Origin: Dasyornis broadbenti
Taxonomy: Eukaryota; Chordata; Aves; Passeriformes; Dasyornithidae
Direction of reading: 5' to 3'
Length of the DNA: 64,000 bases
Assembly (NCBI GenBank): GCA_013397935.1
Contig: VZRN01011464.1
Coordinates: 5,312,489-5,376,488 of the forward strand
Program-made: the position numbers and the translations under genes
Notes under the pieces: model-generated
The model's input: the letters and a program-made list of their open reading frames with translations, nothing else
Databases searched by the model: none
What the model was told of the DNA's origin: nothing
In this document: piece after piece, positions 13,401 through 26,100 of the stretch
How the letters are laid out: every line of letters begins with the position of its first letter
Position numbering within the stretch: the first letter of the stretch is position 1

Positions 13401-15623
13401 AACTCTTGTATGCTGGTGAAACAGGATTTCTCCTTACATGTATAAAAACTCCTAAAGCAACACCATTTTCTGTCACAAACAAGTTTTATGTCAATGTGAT
13501 CTTGTCCTCACAGATTTCTCTGCATAGCCATGTGGATTTTTGCAGAATCACAGATGCATTTCCATTTCCTCTTACTGTAATTAACTTAATTAAAATTAAT
13601 TCACTCGGAAAAAAAAAAAATCTGGAACTCATGGTATGGCCTGAAGCAATGTAATTACCCACACTAATGATTGTGGGGCACCTCAAACCCGGTAGGAAGA
13701 TGCCTGCATGAAGCACACATCTCTCTAGTCCTTCACTCCCTGACCTTCCTTCATAGCTTGCCATGGGTAGAGTCCCACACTGGTGAGTCTGTGTCCATTT
13801 TGAGCAGGTTGGTTTGTGCTTTACACAAGGAACGCAGATAGAGGTTATGAGGTAAGGACCATCCTGGGTTTAGCAATAATCACTTTAAAACAATATTAAT
13901 TTAGATACCATCCAGAATAAAGACCTCTTACCTTTTACAAGCTATTTCTAGGTGAAAATGTTTTCATAGTTGTATAAAATGCATTTATATTGCTTTAAAG
14001 GTCTGTTCATATTGGATGGGACCATAGAAGAAATTTTAAAAGGGAGTTGTGCGCTGTTGTCTGAAATGCAATTGTTCATATCTTAAAGCTGAACACCTGA
14101 AAGGTTTGGCTTTGATAGAATGGAAAAGTAACTTAACTATTTCATGTGGAAGATGTTAATTACTGATCAGACAGTAGGAGACCAGGACAGAGACAGTAAA
14201 TTATTTTTAGTATAGCTGATACTACCTATCTAATTGGATCAATTGAGTAACAATGTGATTGACAAATATGAGCAAAATGGTTTTATCATTGTATGGATAA
14301 AATAAACTTGAAATTATGAAAATTTATACATTATTCACCTGACTAGTGTTGTCTGATTACACTGATTATAACAACCCTTTGAGACCGTGGAAATATGGTT
14401 CTGGTGCTTAGATGTGAAAGGTTTCATATTGTTTTTTAAAATATCTAAATGGGAAATTTCTAGCAAAAATAATTCTTGCACCACACAACTTTTAATATCC
14501 AATTGCAAAGGTATCAGATTTTTTTTCTTTCTTTCAGAAATGTTAGAGCATCAGGAAATTTTAATGAGGCATAGGATTAAGAGTTGCTTAAAATAAGATG
14601 ATATTATGTGTCAATCAAGTAGTTCTCTTTGTACCACATACCTCAATAAACATTTTAGCCCTTTGGAGTGAGAGAAAGGAATAGAAAGGGAGAGACACAA
14701 AAAAGATATGTTTCTGCCTGGAAGAAACTGTTAATATAGATAAAAAATCATTAAACAGACTACATGGAATACGCAATGCAATGCAGATAAAATAGCTGCT
14801 ATATTTATCAGCATTCTCTAGTGTTTTAAGATTTCTTAGCAAAGTCACTGCTTATAAAAGGTGCAAGACTGACAGCACAAGAATATGAAGTCCTTTGTCT
14901 GTCTCCTGGAAAAGAACAGAGTAGGCAGCAAAGTCCTGGTTTTCTTTTCCTTTAAAATTATTTGTCATTTGTGTCACTGTTGAATTTACTGCGTGGTTTG
15001 CCTTTGATTGACAACAATAATTCACGGAGTATATGCCTCTCTGCACTGTAGTCCCATTATATGTCAAATGTGCAAGGAAGACAACATTAAAAAATGAAAA
15101 GTGTCTGGTTTCTGTAGCTGTTTTGTGTCTTCCAGCACTGGACAAGAGAAGGACCCTGATGCTCTGGAGAATGCACTGAGCAAGCACAAATTGGCTCCCC
15201 AGTCCATGGGCAGTGAGAGTGTGATACAGAGCTATGGACAGGGCTCCTGAGGCTGGGATCTCTGGAAGGCAGCATGACAGGCAGACTGATGGAGGTCTGG
15301 AAGCCAGCAGAATGCTCACCAAAATGGAGTGGAAGTGGTGGAACTAGCTAGAGATGCCACTCAGTCCTTGGAGTCAATCCAGATACTTCCTCAGGATCCT
15401 ACTGCACCCACTCATGTGGACGTTTTCCTCCAAGGAAATGGGTTGAAACAGCAAAGAGATCCCATAGATCAGGAGAGAGATGATAACAGTTCCTGTTGCC
15501 TGTGCCAAAAGTTTAATAGGCATCTTAAATGTTTCTACGATAGATGCTGATCTCCTGCCAGCTGGTGCACAGAGTGCAGCATGTGCCAGCTGGGCTGGGT
15601 GCAACAGACAGTTACATCCCAGC
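4420..15623. other. long unassigned noncoding stretch
   Basis: About 11 kb without a recognised gene or transposon. Open frames reach 151 codons (7889-8344, plus) and 156 codons (14852-15322, minus), but no domain, membrane topology or family is recognisable and both look like chance frames. Short T or A runs occur, for example near 7720, 11270 and 13610. The sequence is AT-rich throughout, especially 10.7-12.5 kb. No splice-flanked open exon was convincing by eye. Confidence 0.55.
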
Positions 15624-15652
15624 ATATATATATATGTATATATATATATGTA
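15624..15652. repeat. (TA)n tract with TG interruptions
   Basis: Alternating TA dinucleotides broken by two G substitutions (ATATGTATATA). It is a short microsatellite and can extrude or melt easily. Confidence 0.9.
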
Positions 15653-16741
15653 TTTTACCCACTTCATGGTATTTTGCCTCAATTGCCAACATTTTTGGAG
15701 TACACGATTCATCTGCCAGCATTCCTGCTCCTTTGTGTGGTGTGAAGAAAAGATTCACACTTTTTTTAATATTCTAATTTCACACTCCAGAAGCACATTC
15801 TTGTCACTAGTGATGCCCTAAAGGTTAAAAGTTATTGTAAGGAGCTGACGAGGTTTTGTTTCAAACCTGTAGAGAAGAATGCCAAATTCAGAAAAAGGGG
15901 AGTCAAAAGCATTGGGCTGTGGGTTAGCCAGTGCCAGAAGTGACGGGCTGCTGTTGTCAACCAAACCCTATAGATGCTTAGAGTGGAACAGATGGCAAAT
16001 TTCAATACATTCTGCATTATGAGGAATGTGCTTTTTTTTTTTTTAATGAGTTGCTAAAATCTGCAATGAAAAATCGCAATAAGCAAATAAATCATCTGCC
16101 TGGACTGTCTGTCACCAGAGCAGTAGGAATGATTTGGCTGCACACTGAAGCAGCGCAGTAGTTATTGCAAACTACTGATATTCTTTTGTAAGAGTTCAGA
16201 ATGGACCACATGTCTTAAAAGTTCAACTAAGCTTGAATGAAATCCCAAGATGTAAACTATACTTAGACAGAATTTTCTTGCCTGAGGGACTCTTCAACTT
16301 CAACATGCTGATTGCTCCTGCAGCCTCTGACACTATTCCATCTGCTCCATCTGTTGTCGTCCAGTTAACACTGAGGGAGGTTACAGCTGTGCTCTAGTCT
16401 GCTAAAAGTGCTTTCCTAACCTGATTATAGGACTACTCATAGAGCTACATGCAGTAGAACGCTCCTTCTGCTCCTTCTGTATTAAGCACCAGAAAAAAAT
16501 ATATGAAGGAAAAATATACCCAGAAAAAGCAAACAAACAGGAGTTGCTCCCTGAACCTTTTTCCCTGTCAGGTAAAGATCATGACACGGTCTGAAAGCAT
16601 AAAGCTTTCTCTTGTTGCTGGGGCAAATATCATCTGAGATGGTAAGCCTTATTTCTTTTCAGCTGGGGGCTTAAACTCTCTGATCCTTCAACATAAGCAA
16701 TATAACCAACATAACTCTCTAGCACTTTGTGTTTATTTCTT
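15653..16741. other. unassigned noncoding DNA
   Basis: AT-rich sequence with a T run near 16031-16044. No gene, transposon end or tandem repeat was recognised. Confidence 0.55.
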
Positions 16742-16770
16742 GGGAAAGGGGCATGGGCATGGGCATGGGG
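16742..16770 (+). repeat. (GGGCAT)n short repeat forming a G-quadruplex motif
   Basis: Five G runs of at least three bases fall at 16742-16744, 16748-16751, 16755-16757, 16761-16763 and 16767-16770. They are separated by 3-nt spacers, AAA and then CAT three times. This meets the canonical G3+N1-7 quadruplex pattern on the plus strand with one spare G run. The surrounding few hundred bases are AT-rich, so the motif stands out. Confidence 0.85.
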
Positions 16771-19700
16771 AGGAAAAGCCATGCTCTGGTTTCTCCTTTT
16801 AATGTTCCATTCAGAATAGCACCAGACAGGTAATTATATTAAGGACTGAATTTATTTGAAGGCAGAGTCGAGGCAGTGGCCTCCTGCCCCTCTCTCTCTG
16901 GTCTGGCGTGTGCTCTGCTGTCCCCCTCACTGCTGACCACTTCTGTAGACCTTCCTCCCTGGGACACTGGATGAGTCTGAGAAGATTGTCCAAACCCAGT
17001 GCAAAAAATAAAATGGAAGTTCAAGATCGACTGCATGCTGAGACTGCTTAACCTCCAGACAGAGACAACCAAGGTTTTAAAAATATTACTTCTGTTTATT
17101 ATAAGAATCTCTAAAGCCTTTGGATCCCCAGCTCTGTACCAAAGTGTCTGAACAGTCACTGAGAGTAAGTAAATCCATAATGAAACCACAGTCACACAGA
17201 CCATCAAACCAACGCCACCCCCAGCCACTGCAGACACATTGTGCGGGGTGTTCCAAACCAATATCCTGTAAGCATTGGATAATACTTCAATATTGTGACG
17301 TGCTTAAATGATCTTTATGCAACTGACCCTAAATGCTTTTACGATACTCTGCACTTCTGTAAACTCTCTGGTATTTTAAGATATACAGTCAGCATGTTTT
17401 TCTGAACCCACAGACAGTGACTTATGTCCAGCCCCTTCTCTCACTCAAAGGCAATATTCTTTCCAACTGATGGTTTTCAATTCAGCTGCCAAAAGACAAA
17501 ACAAAACAAAACAAAAAGCCTTTGGTTTTGTTTCCCACATATGTTCTAACCTGTTTTTAAAGGGTCTGAAGGAGGTGAATGGTCCAGTGAGGGGGGAAAG
17601 AGTTAATTGAAATATGGATGTTTTAAGCCAAATTTTAATCTTACAACAAAGACACTGGCTTAGTTGAAAGCATAAAAACATACTTGAGTCACTTTTTAAT
17701 GTCATTGCAAAAGTTTATCTCCGGAAAGGAAAAATAGCTTTTAGTTACTTCAGACTGTCATGGGTGTGATTATTGTGAATTAGAAAATATGCGAGAAAAA
17801 GAATCTCTTTTATGCAAAAACTCACCTTGAAGAAATTTAATGAGTTACTGAGTGAATGTTCTTGCAGAGGTGCATTGAGGACTTGTGCATGAGTCTGTAG
17901 TCTTAGGAGCAGATAGCTGAGAGGGAATAATCACAGATATGAGTACCTATTAAGACTATCTTCATGATGCCAAAAGTTTAAGTGAGATTAGAATCAGTCC
18001 CTCTAGCTTTGAAGCATTTTGCTGAGCAGTTTTGGATCAGACCATATAGACTTATACCTTAATAAAAATCCACATATGTTATCTAACTCTTCAGGATGAA
18101 GCATAGATATGTGATAAAACCAGAGCTACAGTATTACAGGCTGCTAAATGCATTCCCTAAATCTGGAGGAGTTTAGTTCACAAGAAAGAGGCTTTGCATT
18201 CCAAGTAAATGAGATCCTGCAGCTCTGTAGGGAATAGTTTTAATTGGAATGTCACATTCCTTGCCTCCCATGTAAATAAATCAAGGTACTTGAATTTGGT
18301 CATGGCCTTTGTCTAGTTTGAGGCCAACACCAGTCAGAGATAATGTTGTGAAGGTTAGAAATAGCACAGTGGAACCAATCCTCATATTAATATATATGCA
18401 ACACCATAGGCAACACAGAGGTGTCTCAAGCTGGGGTTGAAGTGAACCCCATTATCTACAGAACATACTAATACAGTACAAAATAAATGCAGTGGTAATG
18501 TTGTCTTTGATTTGGAGTAAATTTTTGCTAGGTTATAAAACAAGCTACAAGCAAGCTAGGCAGAAAATCAACGCTCTCAGCTAAACTAAAAATGTGCTAA
18601 GACAGTTTTTATTATTTCCTAATGAATTGCATTTTAACATGCAGTTTCAAAAATAACACTTGCCCCCAGTGAAAGCAATGGTGATGTTTCTGACATCCTT
18701 GGTATTTTCTCACTCCATTAAAAAATCCAGCTGGTAGCTCTCCAATCACCTTAGAAAACAAGGACTAATGTCTTTAAATTATCATTGTACATGGAAATAT
18801 ATTTTTCTTATTTACTGCTTGCAATGCTTGGGTTCCACAATATAAAATGCTGTACAAAGGCAGTAAAATACATTCCCAAGTTTAAGATAAGCAGCAAATT
18901 ATGGTGTAGAGTAGATTTTTTTTCTTTAATCATTCTCTGGAAACATGGAAGAAGATATCTAAACTCCCACAGATACTCTCCTTTATCATTCCAGCTGTTT
19001 TGCTATTTGCTATGTAGATGTGTCCTTGGTGATACCATGGGGAAATATATGATTTTGTCATATCTCCATTCCCAAAATATCCTAAATACATTAGGGAAAA
19101 TTATTAATAAAGTGACACTTTGAAGCCTCTATATTACATTTGCAAGCCGAACTTAGTAATCTACTGTATCAAACTAGTTTATACACTGGAAAATGTCATG
19201 CTTTTCATAGTCAGAATTATATTTTCTCTTTGAGTCCCTATGGCTATACATTGACATATAAATGTTTTACTTAAAGAAACACTTACAGAAGTTTATGTTA
19301 CACTTCCCAGGAGCATGAGCTATCCTATCAAATCATGATTCATTTCACTCAGCTTTGTAAACTTCAGGCATGAAGCCTGAGTGAGTGCTCCAACCTTCCT
19401 CAACAACCAACAGACAAAGCCTGATTAGAGCAAGGCTCTCCCCTTGTTGTAGAGAGGATTTTATAGGAACTTGCACCTAAATCTCACATATCTAAATATA
19501 AATGAGTATCATCCCTGCTACTAGTGTAATGGAAATTTCTGTGTTTGGTTTTAGAGCAGGAGCCCTTCTGCTGTAAGATGACAGCAGCCACACGGCTGCT
19601 GCCAAGCAGCAAACATTTCCCTTGAACTTAAGAAACACAACCATCTGAGTTTTTGAAGTCAGAAATTATTTCTCTGAAGGTCCCTCAATAAGCAACATTT

Positions 19701-21042
19701 TCCCATTCATAAGCACTGAGTCTATGTGTGAAAGAACAAGAACTTTATTATGGAAATTAGAAAAGCTACATGAATGATAACTAAGTGTACTCCATGGTAG
19801 CTTTGTCAGCAGCTCATAATCACGATGCCTTTCCATTCTGGTGATCATATAACAGGAAAACACCCTTAACTGTGTAATTTATTTCTTTTTTAGGGCTTCT
19901 CTACACTACCACAGAAGTTAGTTCCTGAGTGCATGGCAGGGACTGGATCCTTACTGTCTGCATTGCATGGATGTTAATTTGCATTTGGGATTTCTTTGAC
20001 ACTAAACCAACCAGAGCAGGTGACACAAATCTCTCATGCAGACAATGTCAAGGGACCCCACCACACCTACAGGGCTGCACCTTTACCCTCAATGGTCTTT
20101 AGAGACAGAAAGTCCTGCAGACTCCAGGACTTGCAAAATGTAACAATGCAATAAAAAAATCAGTTAAGTGCCCTGCAATACAACTCAATTCATGTTCAAA
20201 CTCAATTTCACTTAAAAAAAAAACAAAAAACAAACAAAAAAAAACCACAACAACTCTCAGGAAAAAAAAAAAGTCATTGTGTCTCAAGGCAATGTGGTTA
20301 CTCCCTAAACAATGATACCCTAAGCCAATTTGAAAGGGGCTAGTCCTGATCAGCAAAAGTGTTTTCCACTCTTCACCAGTTTGCTTAAGGCTATGGTTAG
20401 CTCCTTGCGTGGGATGCATTTAACAGTAGGGTTGCAACCTAAAGTATTAAACCCTGTGTGCAGAGTGTTGGTAGTGCACTCCCAGCGTCCTGGGGTACAG
20501 GCAGACTGTCCTCAATTCTTTACATTGTGCTGTTCAGTGGTGGTAGCTATAGAATTCAACAACTGATGGTGCTCATTCTCCATCAAATGATCCTTTTGGC
20601 AATCAAAATCCTCACAGATGTACATCAATAGCATACAGAACTTTCAGGTGGAGGTAATAAGAATATACTGCTTCTCAAGAGCAAAAATAATTTTCCTTTC
20701 CTCTTATTTCAATTATGATGTATAATCAATTCTGAATTTTATCCTGTTTATGATAATTCCCGAAGTGTCTTGGAGATGATCAGGAAAAAAATTCCTCAAA
20801 ATAAGCTCTCTTTGGAAGTTATTCAAAGTTTCTCACTCATACTGGTACGTGGCAGGAAACACCTACTATATGGAGTTCTAACTAAGAGGAGCTATAATGA
20901 TAAAGACCTGATGAACAAGTGGTTTTTCACTGAAAAATTCTGTTTCAGAAATACCGGGAGATTTTGGATAAAACTTTTAACTTCAATGACATTTCCAACA
21001 GAGTTTTAAATAGTATTTAATTGTCTTTATTTTTGTTTCAGT
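16771..21042. other. unassigned noncoding DNA with small A-rich repeats
   Basis: No gene is supported; the longest frame is 140 codons on the minus strand at 16839-17261 and has no recognisable domain. Short ACAAA repeats lie at 17496-17517. An A-rich low-complexity stretch lies at 20213-20272, with the plus strand reading as runs of A broken by C. No transposon family was recognised elsewhere in the block. Confidence 0.55.
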
Positions 21043-21250
21043 AGAATCATAGAATGGTTTGTGTTGGAAGGGACCTTAAAGCTCATCTCCTTCCAACCCC
21101 TCTGTCATAGGCAGGGACAAGTCTCTCTAGACCAGCTTGCTGAAAGCCCCATCCAACCTGACCTTGAACACTTCCAGAGGTGGGGCATCCACCAGTTCTC
21201 TAGAAAAACCTTCCAGTTCTCATCACCCTCTGAGTAAAAAAAAAAAAAAA
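21043..21250 (-). mobile_element. CR1 LINE 3'-end fragment
   Basis: The plus strand starts AATCATAGAATGGTTTG and runs on through GGAAGGGACCTTAAAG, CATCCAACCTGACCTTGAA and GGTGGGGCATCCACC. This is the reverse complement of the 3' end of avian CR1, whose sense strand ends in ATTCTATG repeats. The element is therefore on the minus strand with its 3' end at the left. Only about 200 bp is present, with no reverse transcriptase region, as usual for 5'-truncated CR1. At the inner end the expected sequence gives way to a 15-base A run (21236-21250). By eye it is fairly well preserved against the general consensus. Confidence 0.93.
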
Positions 21251-22623
21251 TCAAGAGAAGAAGGCTTTAAAATAAAGTTTCCAGTGGAGAGAAACCTTAC
21301 ACTATCCCAATCTTACTAATTTAATGCCAGTGCCTATTTTTAGTTTGCTTTCTTTTAATCATTATATTTTAATTTCACTAGAACTTAAGTTGTTTAAATT
21401 TTTTAAAGATTGATTTTAAACTGTTTCACTGCATGCTACATTTACAGTAACAACATGAACCATCTTGACACCAACAAAATAAAACATTCTGATGAATTGT
21501 AGAGTTCTCTAAAATGAAATGTTTTCAAATTCTTCTTCTTCATAAATTTAGAAATTGATGTAGTCTACTGAGTTTTAGGAGAAGTATTAAAAAGTCAGAC
21601 TCTTTCACTGGAAGAAAAATTGTTAACAATGATCTTAATAGGCAGAGAAAGCAGTTTGCTGTCTGTCCATGCACCGGTGGGACTCCATTACCTTGCAGAG
21701 GGCACTGCTTCCCAGCCTTAGGTGGAAGAGAATTGAGTTGCCTTGCTGAAGTCAGGGTTGTGCAATATCCCAGAGTCCCAGTGCACATTCTTGTCACTCA
21801 CCATGGATCTGTAACCAGAAGGTTTAATTTTGTGTAACTAAAGGATACAACACCTTCTTTGGCAGCTATCCGGACGGGGAAGGCTGAAGGGAGGTGAGGT
21901 TCATATAAAAACTACAGGTAAAAAATGATCCCTGTAGCCATTGGGGTAGGAAGTGTTTTAGGAACATAACCAAAACAGTTAAATAATAGCGAATTTTTGG
22001 GGCATATTCAGCTCTGTGCTCAGGTACCACGTTATGCTTGAAATTGTCCCTTAGAACCACCCTCAGTGCAGTAGGTAGATGCACATCTGGGCAAGAGTGC
22101 TGTCCTTGGGCTCAAGGACACTGCACTGCAAGTCATTAAGTGTGTGTAGAGACTGATGAGCCATCAGGAATGCTGCACTATGGCTTCTCCTGAACCATTT
22201 TAGACAGAGAAGATATTTCTCAGTGTTATTATCCAATTAGTGAAAGATGCCGCTGCCCGAATTAAGGTGCAAATGAGATCATGTGCAAAAGTCAGCAATA
22301 CAAATTTTACTTAACAGTAAGTGTGAGGTAGAGAAATAGAAGGAAATAGAAAAGAGGGGCAGGGAGGAGGCAGACAGAAAGATATCAAGCAGAAGACAGA
22401 CACCACTTGTGAATCCAGCAGTATTCTGTCGGTCCTTCTTCACCCTGGTGGGGTCCTCAGTGCGGGAGTGGGGGCCGGAGCCGTTCTTCTGCAGGTATCA
22501 CCTTCATACAGTCCAAGTTCCAGGTATCCACAGGGCACAGATGCCATTCCCATAATTTGGTGTGATACATGTGTGAGCAGCTGCTTCCTTTCCCACAGTT
22601 TCTCACAGTGGGAATTTTACTCT
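21251..22623. other. unassigned noncoding DNA
   Basis: Lies between the CR1 fragment and the tRNA-derived SINE. No gene is supported. 22300-22500 is more GC-rich and purine-rich but carries no recognised element. Confidence 0.55.
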
Positions 22624-22765
22624 GGATGCCTTAGCTCAGTTGGTTACAGCACAGTGTAACAATGCCAAGGTTGTGGGTTTGCTCCCCATATGGACCATTC
22701 ACTTAAGAGTGGACTTGATAGTTGTGGATCCCATCCAACTCAGAATATTCTGGGATTCTTTGATT
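22624..22765 (+). mobile_element. tRNA-Ile-derived SINE with CR1-like tail (TguSINE1 type)
   Basis: The head matches a tRNA-Ile layout. An A box, TAGCTCAGTTGG, lies at 22632-22643. CAATGCCAAGG follows where the anticodon-stem 3' half and variable region belong. A B box, GGTTTGCTCCC, lies at 22676-22686, and the tRNA-like part ends near CATATGGACCA. A linker (GTGGACTTGATAG) leads to a CR1-like tail, CCCATCCAACTCAGAATATT, closing with degenerate ATTCTGGG/ATTCTTTG octamers. SINEs ending this way are known to borrow the CR1 machinery, and the tRNA-Ile/CR1 design is the one described in songbirds as TguSINE1. The anticodon loop is deleted or altered and the acceptor ends do not pair well, so it is not a working tRNA. 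Confidence 0.88.
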
Positions 22766-22850
22766 AACCAGCATGTGCTAACCAGATCTCACCATCAGGG
22801 CTGGAATTAGCACCCTCGTGTTGCAAATTCCTCCCTTGCGTGCTTGTCTC

Positions 22851-22904
22851 AAGTAACTAAGCTGTGGTGGCTTAGTTACCTCTTACTAAGTTGGCAAGTT
22901 ACTT
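22851..22904. repeat. compound inverted repeat / hairpin
   Basis: GTAACTAAGC at 22853-22862 is the perfect reverse complement of GCTTAGTTAC at 22870-22879, with a 7-nt loop. AAGTAACT at 22851 can also pair with AGTTACTT at 22897-22904, so two competing stems are possible. It lies about 90 bp downstream of the SINE. Function unknown. Confidence 0.7.
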
Positions 22905-23155
22905 CTGTGGCCTTGACAGTGCTTTCAGACAGGCAGCTGTATATTTTAAGTCCTTACACTCAGTTCCAGTGATAAATCGTTAAATGTTGCTACTAAGTGT
23001 AGGAGAATGTCTGCTTGGCTCCACCTCAGAGGAGGCAGCATTCCAGGTGGTCCCTGTGGCACCAGGTCTGATGGCCTGTAAAGTGCTCTAGAATCCCTTC
23101 AGAGGATAAAGTGGGTATCTAAATGCAAAATAGTGATTATTTCTCCTGTCTTTCG

Positions 23156-23180
23156 TTTTCTACCTTCTGAAGGTAGAAAA
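23156..23180. repeat. perfect 11-bp hairpin
   Basis: TTTTCTACCTT (23156-23166) and AAGGTAGAAAA (23170-23180) are exact reverse complements around a 3-nt CTG loop. Confidence 0.8.
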
Positions 23181-26100
23181 GGCTTCTGAAACAGAAGTAA
23201 TTTCATAAATCTTGATTAAAATAACATCTAAGCTTCTAAAATGTTTTTCCTGCTAGTTAGTACTTCTAGCAAAAGAAAACAAAGGAGTTCCATTGTCTCA
23301 AAAGAAAGTGCATTCACTTCACAATTCTTATTGTCCCTGCCTGAAAGAATCCTACTAATCTTAAAATAAAGCACACTGGGGATCTATAAAACTTCAAAGT
23401 ATGTAATATATTTCAGAAATATTGTTCATAAGCTCTGGGTTTTTTGAAGAGCAATATTTGTAAGCAAAAGATGATTCTGCACATCACTCCTAACTCCCTC
23501 CAGCACTCACAACAAAATCCAAAGAAAGAATCTAAAAATCCACACAAGCATCAGCCTAGGACTAAACTCTGCCATGAATTCAGCAGAGCAGAAATATTGC
23601 AATTCCTTTTTCCTCTATTCCTGCAGCTCTGTGATCCAATTTATGTAATCTATTTTAAGATGAGCAGCAAAGGAAGTTTTTCTTCTGGTTTTGGAGAAAA
23701 TTCATAGCAGGACACAGCAACAACTGTGCAGATACAAGCTATGGCTATGTTTTAAAAGTGCATGAACTATAAAGAAGACCATAAATTTTGTCCACTGGTT
23801 ATATCATGGGAAAAGGCTGGCCAATTGAAAACACTTAATTGTGAGTTTATTCTGTAGAAATATTCCTTCACTGGGCAGTGAGGCTTCTCCTGTGCTTTGA
23901 GATCCACAGTAGAGAAAGACTCTCTATAAATATGAAGCCTCTTCTACTGTGTTCACTTTTAAATAAAACCCTGAGGATGATTTCTACCTCATTTGTTGTG
24001 CCACTGGATAATGTGCTAAAGCAGCTCAGGAAGAGGCCAGTCCTTGCTTGACTTCAGTGTTATGGTTTTATTCTCTGCTTTGTCCTTTGAAATGTGACAT
24101 GTTGTGGCATGGCCCGAGAAAGGCACAGCCTGCTCCCTCGGGGATCCTCTTTGTGAACCTGCGTGGGTGGGAACTGATGCTAAGAAAATTTCGCTTTCAC
24201 AGGGAAGTTTTCTAGAAGCAATGAGAGAACAGAGATTTCTAGCTGGAGCTGTCAAACCACACCTTTGAACTCTGCAGCAGGAACACTCTGGCAAGTGTAG
24301 GGCTACTATTAGCCATCAAAGCATGCAGCCTCTCCTGCAGAGCAGTGAGGGAGTTCCTGGCTCTCTGGTGTCAGGACCAGGGGCTACCTTCACACCACGG
24401 CAGCTCGTGCACCCTCTACACCGCGATCCACGTTGTCTGCTTAGGGATAAAATCCTGGTGTTATTCAATTGCAAGATTCCTGATGAATCCAGTACTGAGT
24501 TTTGAATTGTGATGGAAATAACCATTACAGAAAAAGTAGTCATTTCTTCCTGGAAGTTTAATCAGCTCAGCCATAATTACGGTACATCTGTTGTTACTAG
24601 ATTATTTGCTAACACACAAGTGCCTGCACACTCTCTGATAAAGTGAGGATGTGCTGGCATTTCTCTGAGATGTTGACAGAGAGCAAAGTGTGCAGGCTGA
24701 GGCATTCTAACTATATTGTTATTTTAACTCCCTGCGTTATCATCAAACATTGAGAGCAGAGGAGGTCAAACCCACAGGTTATTCAGCCTTATGGCTGCTC
24801 TGATTTAGAATGTTCTTTTAATGGTTCATTGCAGAAACAAAAGGAAATTCCTGCAATAGTGCTGACCTGGCCACTGTGTATCATTTTGTCCATTCAAAGT
24901 GCTGATTTAATTGAAGACATTGTATGTGGGTTGCTCACTGATGAATTTTATTCCTATATACATGATCCTAAGGCTTCTGCTCTGTATTTAATTTGTAGTG
25001 ATTATGTAGGTTACTTTTTATTGTTTACTCTAAGTCATAGATTTTTATTATCAGATGACAAAGTATGGTTGGTTTGCTTGGTGCTTTGCACAAATACTGA
25101 AACAATTCAACATGGAAATTCAATCAAAGTACAATTTCACCATGAAAACTTCTCCAATGTTACACTCAGCTTGTATTATTCAATGTTTTTATTATATACT
25201 ATAAATATACAACCACCTACAGATCAGTAATAGTATCCTGGGAAACCTTTAGATATTCTGAACGCCTGTGAGATAGTACCAGGCTTTGTATGTTAAGCTT
25301 CCTAAAGCAAACAATACTCAATTTGAGTTAAAAAAAAATTGTTTGAGACAAAATGTCAGGTACCACAGATTTGTTGTAAATGTTCCCTGCAACTCATTTA
25401 TGTACAGCACTTTCAGTCAGGAGCCTGAGGAGGCCAATTTAGACTCAACTGAATGCTAGAGTGACTAGGAAATTCCAAACCTCTCATTAATCTGCTGTGC
25501 TTACTTTCCCACTGAAACCATCTTCCAGATTCTGCATATGCTCATAACTTAAAATAGATCTGGAAATGTTAAAATATTACGAATCTAGTGATGAATATAT
25601 TCCCAGGTGTGTTCAGATCCTCTGAACTTCTCTGTTTACAAAGAAGTCAGCAGCCCTGTTTAATAAAATATAAATCAGTGCTGCCTTTCCCCTTGATAAC
25701 TCTAAAAAGACAAAGTCTGTTTTGTACGATCACCATAATCATGAGTTTATTATTTATGGAAAATGAATGCTTGGCCTATGCTTGGCACCGAATCCTTTCC
25801 AAGGTGATAAAGGGTAAAGCTACTAAAGGGATTGATCTACTAGACAGAAAATCAGCTCTTGCCTGCATGCCAGGAGAAGTTCTCTTAGCAAAACTCTGCA
25901 CATCCTAGCTGGAGGCAAGGATTCAGAATTAAAGCTGCATAAATAATAGAGGATTCATTGTGGGATAAACCAGAGTTTGTTGCTTGACATCAGAATAAAG
26001 GGTGAAACGATTAATTTATGAGTTATATAGCCTTTAATATAAACCTTCTTTTTTTGTAATTGTTGTTAATTTAAATTGAAAAATTATGTTTAAAAAAGTT

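Noticed and set aside
14852..15322. 156-codon minus-strand frame
   Set aside because: No domain or plausible topology; the composition looks random and no splice context supports it.
22624..22697. Functional tRNA-Ile gene
   Set aside because: The anticodon loop is altered, the acceptor arms do not pair and a CR1-like tail follows directly, so it is a SINE head.
24829..25230. 133-codon plus-strand frame with hydrophobic stretches
   Set aside because: Hydrophobicity follows from T-rich DNA; no known receptor or membrane family pattern could be recognised.
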